The translations under genes were made by a program, and so were the position numbers. 64,000 nt of DNA, from NCBI RefSeq assembly GCF_028583425.1, contig NC_072801.1, forward strand, positions 63,875,766 through 63,939,765. Direction: 5' to 3'. The stretch is from Eublepharis macularius. Lineage: Eukaryota; Chordata; Lepidosauria; Squamata; Eublepharidae. Positions 33,309 through 42,900 of the stretch are shown one piece after another (the stretch's first letter is position 1; each line of letters opens with the position of its first letter). The notes under the pieces are model-generated. The model had not been told where the DNA came from and made no database searches. It saw nothing but the letters and a program-made list of their open reading frames with translations.

Positions 33309-36300
33309 ATGCTAGCGGTGGTTCTTCTGTCTTTCCTCAGTGCAGGAACATCGTATGGTATAGGTAAGAATGAAAAAAGGGGCAGCTGCCACAAAACATG
33401 CAAACTGGTGAAGCTGCCTTTATTAAGTCAGACCATTGGACTACCAAGCCCAGTACAGCCAACTGTTTCTCCCCTCTAAGGTCTTGGGCAGTGAAGGACT
33501 TTCCTATCAACTGCTACTCCAGATCCTTTTAAAGGACATTTGTTCTGCCCCTGAATGCTGGTGCCTCTGTAAAGTGCAGCATGCATTGAGGGAATGAGAG
33601 TTCTCCTCGTAGAAGAGGAACAAGATTTGAGTTCAGTCACAGCGTAAAGACCAACTAGATTTCCAGGGTATGAGCTTTCGCAAGTCAGAGCTCCTGCGGA
33701 ATTGGTCTTTAGGGTGCTCCTGGACCCAAATCTTGTTCTCCTATTTCAGACCAACACTGCTACCCACCTGAAACTAGTAAAAGAAGTGACAGCGTGCAAC
33801 CTGGAGCACTTGCGTGTGAATCAACTGAACCTATCAACTGCACACTAACTGTCCTTCCTAAGACAAGTTAAAAATAACCAGAACTCAAAATACAAATATT
33901 GCATTGATATTGTTGGAGGCAATGGTACCAGCAAAGGGTGGTGCTTGCCAGTGGTTCTGGGGCTCAAGCCTAGATGGATGCTACATACCTTGACAACAAT
34001 GACTGTCATTTATTTCATTATATTTACACGTGCCTTTCCCTGTAGCTCAAGGCGGCTTATAAATCCCATCTTAAAACACACAGAATACAATAAACCCCCA
34101 AGCAATCTCCCCTCCATGCTAACCCAATGTGAGAACGAGCAGCAATCTGTGGTGAGAGGAACACATACAACATATGCTCAGAGGCACCCTTCTCAATTAT
34201 TGCGAAGGCTCAGGCAGGACTGTAATTAAGGGGATGCCTGAAGGGTCTACGCACACCTTGGTGGTACATCCTGGCCCTCCCAACAACATCATGCCTTGCC
34301 AAAGGAATCAGACACGGACTTAGCCTCCTTTACATGGTTTCCATTTCCCTTAGGGCTGCCACGTGATCAGGAATATGCGCGTGCACACACATGCACGCAA
34401 ACGCACACACAGGTGCCTTTTTTGCAGTAACTCAGATCTGCAGAAATTAGCAGGAAAGGCTTTTCATGGCTTGTAAGCCAGGTATGCTCACCTGCTAACA
34501 TCTGCATATCAAGCCGCAGTTAATGGCAACATTGCGGGAAGAGGGCTGCCTTGTTGGCAGCGCATTAAAAACTGGCTTGCAGGCAGGGCTTGGTTCCTGG
34601 CCTCAGTAGTGTCTGGGCACTTAATTAAGTAATTATGTTTTATTAAAGTTCTTTTCATCAATGCGTGTTTAGCCTTTTACTGTTTAGCATTGACGTCCAT
34701 AGGAAGCATTCCCCTTGTACCCTCCAAGTACCTTTAGGCAGCCCAGCACAAAATGCCTGGCTGTGGGTCAGAGAGACAGAGACACTCGTAGGAGGGAGAT
34801 TTGCCAAAGAGCGACACATCTTGACAAGGAGAAATTCTGTAACTGTAAATTAACTTCTTTAGATTAATTGTGCAGTCACAGCGAGCAAAAACAGGCAGGA
34901 GTACAGGTCAGAGCTACTCTGGAGGGAGCTCAAAGCTGCAGATAGCTGAATAACCCATGACATTCCCTTTAAAATTCCAGCCCAGGCAAGGACATCTTCC
35001 TTCTCTGGAGAATTTGGTGGTAGCACTGGGAGTCATTTTGACCAATCGAATAACCAGCTGGATGGCCCCATTACAGCCCTGAGGATAAGGGCTAATGACA
35101 GATATATAGTAAGGTATGTATGTTATTTGACCCTGGATGGTACATGTCAGGAGCCCCAAAATGAAATTGGTTGGAAGCATGGTAGCTGGTACCCAGTGGG
35201 GCTGTCAAGGGGTAGTGAAGAGCGGTTAATGATAGGCAAAGCCTGCTAATGCTGGTTTTGTCCTCCTCCCTTGCAATGATACTAGAAAACAGGTAAGAAC
35301 TACAGCTGTCAGCTTCCAGGTTGGGTCTGGAGACTTTCTGGAATTACAATTGATCTCCAGAGATTGGCTCCCTTGAAGGAAATGTCTGCTTTGGAGGGTG
35401 GACTCTATGGTATTATAACCCACTGAGGTCTCTCCACAAACTCCACCCTCCCAGGTCAGAGAGAGCCTGAAGGACCCCTTCCTGCCCAATGAATCTGTGT
35501 ACTGCTGTGGATGGGGCTGGTTTGAAGGGCAAGATAAGCCCTGTCTCTGTGGGGAGAGATTTGCTTGCTGGCTGTAATGCTGAATTAATGGGAAGACAGA
35601 TGGCCTCCCCCCACCCCCTGGTCTGGTAAGGCCAGTGAAGAGGCAGGTGGAGAATACACAGCCTGCGTGGGTGGTACATATGCTAGTAGCTCTAATGGGC
35701 AAGCCTCCATTGGTTGGAAAGAGTGGGGTTGTGGTTTGGGAGAGCATTAAGTGAGGACAGAGGAAAAGGTTGATAATGCAGAGCAGAACCAAGGACGGGA
35801 AAGGGTAAACTTTGATGGGGAATGGGAATGGAAGGGGGCACAATTCTGAAGCTGTTAATGTCACAAGAGGGGTTTGTGCATGTCTTTAGCTGTTTGGAAT
35901 ATATCAGTTTTATAACACCTTTCCTGAGCTCAAAATCACCCCTCGCAGAGGAGGCTGCCTGCTGAAACCCTGTATGATTTGGTGTTCTGCTTTTAGTCAC
36001 CCTCAGCTAGGAGAAGATAACTCTCCCTTTGTTCTGCCTTAATTGTGACTGGATTGTTTGATCGCACCTGGTGAAGAGGCACAGTGTAATTACATGCCCT
36101 CAATGGTGATGCCTGTTACATCTCTGCAGGAGTCACTCCTTCAGATCAAGAGACATGCCCTCGCCCATGGCAATGCAAGGGTGGATCCTAATTTGCCTTT
36201 CCCACTCTAAAAATAAAACTTTATTTTTAGAGTGGGCTTCCAAATTTAATTTTTTAAAAAAACATTTCAAGGATCAGTTTTCAGGAAATGCTGCTCTAAC

Positions 36301-36960
36301 AACCAGGAGCAATTCAGATTTATCAAAGGAGCCGGTATTGCTGACTAGGCAACCCTTTCATCTTGTTTGGACTAATCAGTATACTGAAATAGGTAGAGTT
36401 TTCCTAAATACCCACACAAGCATTGACAGGCATAATTTCAACCACTGCAGAGGGCTGCTTTGAGGAGTAAAATGAGGAGAACAAGGTAAGCCACTCTGGA
36501 TCCCTATTCAGGAGAGAGATGAGGTGTAAATAAAGATAATAAACAACAGTGGGGGTAAGTGTAACCTGTTTATTTTTGCTGTTAAAGCACACTCAACCTC
36601 TGTCCTGGGAAAGGGGGCTGCCCTAAATCACATTGTCTTTTCCTTTCCCAACTTAGCATCCAGGTTCGCTATGGAGACTCGTGGTCTAACACTGAAGGGG
36701 GCACAGTGGGCAGCTCATCCAATGTGCAGCTTTTTCTCGGAGAAGGGTTTGTGCAGGTTTTGGGCCGTTTCAGAAGCCACATGGAATATCTCGCCTTCCG
36801 TACCAACCAAGGCCGCATCTTTGCCTTTGGACCCAGCTTCGGCTCAGGGACATTCTTTAACGCTGAACCTTCATTCCCAAACACAGTTCTGCGTTCCATC
36901 AGCGGCCGTTCTGGGTCTTCAGTTGACGCCATTGGGTTCCATTGGGACACAGATGAATGA
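33309..36960 (+). CDS. ZG16: ZG16-like jacalin-related secreted lectin
   Basis: Secreted mannose-type lectin of the zymogen granule protein 16 family; mammalian ZG16 acts in pancreatic granules and gut mucus. Exons: 33309-33363, 34981-35113, 36657-36960, with GT-AG sites and phases 1 and 2. The 163-residue product (human 167) has a signal peptide (MLAVVLLSFLSAGTSYG) and then one jacalin domain: GEFGGSTGSHF on the first loop, QLDGPITALRIR, VRYGDSW and PNTVLRSISGRSGSSVDAIG. The sugar-binding GxxxD motif is intact as GSSVD, 149-153. It lacks the human C-terminal CSRC, ending in DTDE. It resembles ZG16 more than ZG16B in the core, although human ZG16B is the one mapped near this gene group. The polyadenylation signal is at 37049-37054. 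Orthology to ZG16 versus a lizard paralogue is open. Confidence 0.88.
33400..33770 (+). repeat. SINE and repeat fragments in ZG16-like intron 1
   Basis: gctgcctttattaagtcag and gaccattggactacc resemble the tail of a squamate tRNA SINE. A ggtgctcctgga repeat fragment follows at about 33650-33770. Confidence 0.45.
34004..34100 (-). repeat. LINE/SINE tail fragment
   Basis: atttatttcattatattt followed by agctcaaggcggcttata resembles a reversed retroelement tail. Family not assigned. Confidence 0.4.
35303..35460 (-). mobile_element. hAT-type MITE family A fragment in ZG16-like intron 2
   Basis: A reversed copy with tccaggttgggtctgg, attgatctccagag and ggtggactctatgg; it ends in ccaccctccc without the far tip. 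Confidence 0.55.
36201..36236. repeat. 36-bp near-perfect palindrome
   Basis: cccactctaaaaataaa (36201-36217) pairs base for base with 36220-36236, leaving two bases in the centre. It lies in ZG16-like intron 2. Confidence 0.9.
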
Positions 36961-37048
36961 ATTGCAGACAGAATCTTCCCTCTCCACCCTGCCCTCCCAT
37001 ACTCACCAAAAACCATTTACAAAGCTGTGATGAATGTGCCTTCAATCA

Positions 37049-37054
37049 AATAAA
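37049..37054 (+). terminator. Polyadenylation signal, ZG16-like gene
   Basis: AATAAA 89 bp after the stop, followed by further A-rich hexamers. Confidence 0.65.
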
Positions 37055-37189
37055 AGAATATAAATCAATAAAATAACCCAAATTAAACAATGGGTGTTAT
37101 TTCTCTTGGAGGGATATATGAGAAAAGATTAATCTAGTGGTAAAGAGATTATTAACTGAACATAAAAAGCTGTCCTTATTAGCAAGGCT

Positions 37190-37770
37190 GTTGGTCCATG
37201 TAGCTCAGCGTTGATCCTGAGAAAAAGTATTTAACAAAATGGCTGCCATGGGGAGTGAAGCTAATCACAAAATGGCTGCCTTGCACACTTGGGCCAATAA
37301 CAAACTGTTAGGAGGTCCCACCAAATGTTGGAAGTTTTCATGCCAAGCCTCAGCCTAGTATCAGACAGGCAAGCCAGCCTGCCTGCCCTACCTGTGAATG
37401 TTTATCTGCTGGAGGGGGATGGGTAGTAGTGTTTTTTGCTTCACTGTGTCTTTGCTACGCTTTGTTTGGGTCGAGAGGTGTTATCAGTGCAGTTGGGGAT
37501 GGGAACAGACCGACCTTAAGAAACTCGGCTCTGCATCTCTTCCAGGACTTTCGCGCTTTGCACCCCGTGCCAACTGCAACTGAGTGTCGTTTGAACTGCA
37601 GGGAGGAGACTGGAGGTATAACCTTTCTGGAAAGACGTTGCTTTGGCATTCCAGGCAATTACTACGTACAGTGTACTTCTAGGGAGCAATCTCTAATAAA
37701 GACCTTTAACTCATACAACTGTGTTTGATGAAGTGGAGAGTCTGAGAGAATCCCCTAGCCAGGCCTGACA
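37190..37770 (+). mobile_element. Possible solo LTR of a retrovirus-like element (weak)
   Basis: The stretch has repeated aaaatggctgcc units early, an AATAAA at about 37694-37699 followed by gacctttaactc, and a downstream segment ending cctgaca. This order resembles the U3-R-U5 of an LTR. No flanking target duplication and no internal region were found, so it would be a fossil single LTR of unknown family. It may be an unrelated repeat. Confidence 0.25.
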
Positions 37771-38573
37771 CCTAAAATGGAGACAGCTGCCTCCCGGGCT
37801 CCTTGGAATCCCCCCTCGCTTCAAGGAGGTGGAGGAAAGCCAGGATTGGCTCTTTCACTTTGGGGAAGAAGCAAATGGGCACCAGGGAACACATCACAAG
37901 GTACTATGCTGGGAATCACTAGTCTACTCAGACAGGCAGCTGCTCGCCAGGATTTCAGGCAGAGATCTTTCCCATCACTTGAACCTGGGGTCATTTGTTA
38001 CATGCAAAACATGAGCTACACCACTGAGCAGCTAAGTGAGTTGACAGAGTAATTTATACTTCAGTGCCTAGTGGACAAAATCAAGAAAGCAATTGCCAAA
38101 AATATTAAGCTAAGCACTAAGGAAACAGTAAACCACCATCTATTGGTTGCTACGTTCCAGGAGTGGTTTCCCAACTATTTTCTAGGAAACTCTGGTTTCC
38201 CCAGTAGCTTATCAGGGATTGCCCAATGAGATTAGTAACAGCAGATGTGCTTCGCTGGAAAACAGCTTATTCACATCTGATCGTCCTCTTTATCATGCAG
38301 CCACTAGAAATTGCGGCTTTCCTAAGTCACTCTCTTCATTAGCATTAGGAAACTGCCACAGGCATGGGGCAGAAACGTGGCAAGCAAGCAGTCAGAAAAG
38401 TCTTTACTACCAGTCCTTCTGATCCTTTGGCAGCTGCGACTAGACCCAGGCTAAACTGTTTCAGCTGAAGGAACTCAGTCAATAACAAGCCCTGCATTGG
38501 CCCTGCACACTTTCTGAAAAGCTTGGCTGGTGCCATGGTGCCCATGGACACCACATCGGGGAACCCTGACCTG
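37771..38573. other. Non-coding; reversed tRNA SINE trace
   Basis: A SINE remnant is visible at about 37955-38035 (gagctacaccactgagc on the plus strand is the reversed head). Nothing else was recognised. Confidence 0.4.
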
Positions 38574-38790
38574 AGTTGCCAAGTCCAACTTGGTTGGAAA
38601 ATTCCTGGAAATTTGTGGGGTGAAACCTGGAGAGGATGGAGTTTGGGGAAGGGAGGGACCTCAGTAGGGTATAATGCCTCAGACTCCGCCCTCTAAAACC
38701 GTCATTTTCTCCAGGGGAACTGATCTCTGTTGCCTGAAGACCAGTTGTAATTCCAGGAGATCTGCAGCTATCATCTGCAGGTTAAGCAAG
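38574..38790 (+). mobile_element. hAT-type MITE family A
   Basis: The copy runs from gagttgccaagtcc through agggtataatgcc and ccaggggaactgatctc to ctgcaggttaagcaagc; both tips are worn. Confidence 0.6.
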
Positions 38791-39872
38791 CCTAAACCTC
38801 AGGAATATGCTGTTGCTTTGAAGTCTGATGAGACAGTAACAGCCTTTCTCTTTGCATTTCTGGCAGGAGGTTCAAAGAAAGGGGGGAGGGAGAAAAAAGT
38901 CCATTCTGGCATCTCTTCTAAACATGCAGGAGAATGAAGTGGTAGAGAGTGGTCTGTATTCCAGGCAGCAGGTGGTGAACACATTTTTGAGTGCTGTGCT
39001 CTTTGAAAAGACTTCCTGTAAACTGAAATTTAGCACAGTAAGGAGTGGACTGTGTTAGAAATCCCACCTCCATATCCTAGTTTTTTACCTGCAGAATCGT
39101 AAGAAAAAATACATAGTGAAACGTTCTTTTAAAAAAGCATCTCTATCACCTCATTCTGATGATTGTATGAACCAGGCATTAGATCCTGGCTATAAGTTAT
39201 ACTTACGGCAGCTAGCAGAATTGCTGGGATGAAAAAGCTGGTTTCATGCTGATGGTGAGAAACTGAGTAATTTTTAATGTTTCCTCATGTAAACAATTAT
39301 AATCTTTTTAAAGGTTTTTTTCCCCTTAAATCCCAGTAACTAGCACATCAAGGGGCAAAGTTCTAAAACAGCCCACTCCTTGCTGGGCTAGATTTCTACT
39401 TTCAAGGAATGGTTTGATACAATTAACACATTTTTTAAAATGTGATATATCCACCTACAATCAAAAATTATGCAGACCTCATCCCGTGGCACATAGGAAT
39501 TAGAGTCAAGTTACAGTTGCTCACATGGAAAGCACTTACATCTGGATGTTTAGTTTGATAATCTCCCCAACAAACGCACAAATGCACACACGCTGAACTG
39601 GCCAAAAGTGCTGAACAGCTTTTCCTTGACATACCGTTACTAGTAGATGAGATCTCTGTGGGTCTGTGTGTGCATGAACTTTGATTCCTCTTTTAAACCT
39701 TTTGGTATTTTATCAGGGAAGGAGCAGGGAAGATCTGGAATTTGAAGATTAAATGCTGCTCCCTTCCTTTCCCTCTTACCAGCAGAGCTTTTTGTAAGGT
39801 TTCTCCCAGCAGCTGGCAAAGTTCAACGTCTCAGTGATTGAATGCATGAGTAGGAGGGGTTGGCTAAAGAAG

Positions 39873-39882
39873 GAAAGCGAAA
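39873..39882 (+). promoter_or_regulatory. IRF/ISRE-type element GAAAGCGAAA
   Basis: A perfect GAAANNGAAA core, within ggaaagcgaaagct, ends 62 bp before the ATG of the Mab-21/cGAS-fold gene. This is the binding core of IRF factors and ISGF3. An A/T-rich ataaaa lies at 39905-39910. Function is inferred from position and match; the element is short enough to occur by chance. Confidence 0.45.
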
Positions 39883-39944
39883 GCTGAGAAGGAAGCAGAG
39901 CCAGATAAAAACAAAACAGGAAGGCTTTTAAGAAGACAATTAAA

Positions 39945-42900
39945 ATGAGCGAGGAGCAGGAGAAATGTCTCCAGCAGTTTTACGCTAGTCATGTCTTCCT
40001 TTCCGGAGAGGACAGGAGGGTGGAAGAGAACTTCTTTGCAGTGAAGACCCTGATGGATTCAATAGTGAAATGGGCTTACCAGTCCAGCACTGGGTTGTAT
40101 CCCAAGGACCCCATCTCTGTGGGCAGCTACCCAGAAGGGCTGCATCTCCACCTCAAAGACACTTCCATTAATTTTGACTTCCTCGTCCCAATAAGGTTTA
40201 ACCCAACGTTGGCCCTCGTCAGTGGGGGCATTGCCAAAAATCCAAGCAACTATGAACAGAAACTTCCTACCTATATGTTCCATGACAACGGAGTGCCCGT
40301 GTACCGCTGGGGCTCAAAAATACTTGTGGATCTGGAGGCTGCGGAAGAGGCACACGTGGAAGTCCACTGTCATAACCAAAAAGCGTGGATGGAGGATGAC
40401 GACATTGATCTTGATGAATTGGATGAATACAAGGTAGGCTCCTGAATGTTGTTGAAGACTTTGTCTGTATAATATTTTGTAGGTTTCCCAGGTGACAGAC
40501 ATGTAGGAAATTGTGTACACTTGGAGAGGTTATGTCCATGTTGGTACAAGATCACAAGCGGCTGAGAATATGCATTTGTTGCACAGTATGATGTACCTTG
40601 CAAGGTTATGTTTGCCTTCATGCAAAAGACTGTCCTGTAAGAAGTCCATCAGGATCATTTGTCTTGCAAACTCCCTTGTTCATCAACTGCTTCCACTCTG
40701 CCTGAAACTAATTCATTTCTACACACCTAATGTGGTTTAAGTGCACATCTGAGAATGTAGACATGTAAACAAGTAAGGATAAACCTCTATGTAAACCGCA
40801 CATTTGCAAACGCACCCTCAACGAGCAGCCAGAGTTATGACTCTCTGTAAAGGAGGTTTCAGTATGTAATGTGTGAAAAGGCCCTTAAAAAATGCAGCTG
40901 CAAGCAGGTGCAGCCGCAAACTCCAGGTCACTCTTGATATAGGGAGTGAGCCAGCCAGCCAGCCCTCTCTTTAGGGCCGGAATGTATGACTTAAACAGAT
41001 GCATAGGCCAGAATGGCCTTTGCTTGGGCATAAGTAGCCTGTACCCACCCCACAGAGTTTTGGCCTTTGCTTGGGCATAGTATCCCAGTCAACTAAAGCA
41101 GGAATGCCAATAGCAGCCCTTTGGTTCACCTGAGAGCGACCATTTCCCAGCCAGGATGCTGCAATCACCACATGGGTGCCAACAGGGGTTGTAGGGCAAC
41201 CCACCCACCCACTCATTTGCTTTAGGATTAGGTGGGAGGGACCTTTCTGAGCATCTTGGCTTCTCTTTTCTTAGGAGAGCCTCAAACACCACAACCTGGA
41301 CCCTGTTCAAATCCTGCAGGACTTTCACGGTTATGTCAAAATTGCATTGGATCCAGGTACACACCCACTGCTGGAGAATTTCTTGGCAGAATATCCTTCT
41401 GAAATACATACTCAGAGAGTAACCCCTCTCCCTATAACACAATTCTAGGGGGGGGGCTCTGCTTACAGCCATGTTTTACTCCAAATAGAGCCCATTTCTC
41501 ACCAAGAGATACTCAAACTGCAGCCTTTGTTTGGACAGAGTTCCTGCATCTTTTAAGAGATGAACTGCAGGCAGAAATTCAACAGCCCCCCCGCAACTAT
41601 GCTGCCCAGAAAAGCTGCACACGTTGAATTTCTGGCCAATATGCAGTGGCCTAAAGCAGGAGTTCCCAGCCTTTTTGGCATCAGGGACCGGTTTCATGGA
41701 TGACAATTTTTCCACGGACTGGGGGGAGGGGGGATGGTTTCGGGATGATACAATTGTGCATTTTATTTCTATTATTGCATTAAAATACATAATGAAATAG
41801 TTATACAACTTACCACAATGCAGAATCAGTGGGAGCCCTGAGCTTGTTTTCTTGCAACTAGACGGTCCCTACCTTGCCTGCTCTGCACTCGCCTGCCACT
41901 TACCTCCTGTGTGGCCTGGTTGCTAACAGGCCATGGACCGGTACCGGTCCGCCACCTGGGGGGTTGGGGACCCCTGGCCTAAAGGCACAAGAAGTCCTGA
42001 TGGGGAAAAAAATGGGGGATAAGCTTACTAGCCACCACTTCTCTTTTAAGTAATTTTTTCATATTTCTCTTTCATGCCTCTCCCAGCTTACTCACATCCT
42101 CTGCAAAACGGTAAGTGTAAAAGCAAGTTTTAAGACCCAACCACCCACACTGGGTTAAGGCACTATGCTAGGGGCCTTTTGGTTGAGGCGTCCTCCAAGT
42201 GCTTGTTCCTCATCAAAGAATTTTTATTCAAGCAATATTAAGTCAACCCAATCTGAATTCTAATACAATGCTTTTTCTTCGTTGTTAGATCCGGTTTTCC
42301 AACGAAGGCTTCGTCCCCCCAAAGTGCCCACCATAGCCATCTGGACTAGACGTGAGTTTTTACTGCCGATCCCTTCTTACAGGGAAAGCATTGTTCGCAG
42401 GGTAGTTGGGAAATCTTTGCATGCAGGCCTGCCAGCAGCTTTTATCTAAGTTTGCAAGTTTTAAAGAGGTACTTTAAATCATACTGGAAGATGGATGGAT
42501 TTGCTACAAGTTGCACAGGTGCGTAACAAAAAGCTCAGAATGGGAGTGCCCAACTTCTGAAAAAAGCTTTCACAAGGAACTGCTCAAACATGTCCCCTTG
42601 ACACAATGTTAAGTAACATGACTGTGTTGTCCAGCCTAGTTTTTAGACCCTGGCAGATGTCTTATCTGCCATTTTTAATACACGTGCTTGTGGAGAGTGC
42701 CCTCAAGTCATAGCTGACTTACGGCAGCCCTTGTGGGAGTTTCAACGGAAGAGACTAACGACGCTGGTTTGCCATTGCCTGCCTCTGCAACACGGTCTTC
42801 CTGGAAAGTCTCCCATCCCATTACTAACCAAGGCCGACCCTGTTTAGCTTCTGAGATCTGACAAGATCGGGCTTGCCTGGGCTATCCAGGTGAGAGCACA

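Noticed and set aside
35226-35864. 212-codon minus-strand frame in ZG16-like intron 2
   Set aside because: Overlaps a hAT MITE copy and reads antisense through a known gene's intron; composition is repeat-like.
37429-37728. 99-codon plus-strand frame as a small secreted protein
   Set aside because: It sits in a stretch that looks more like a fossil LTR with a poly(A) signal; no signal peptide with a plausible partner exon was seen.
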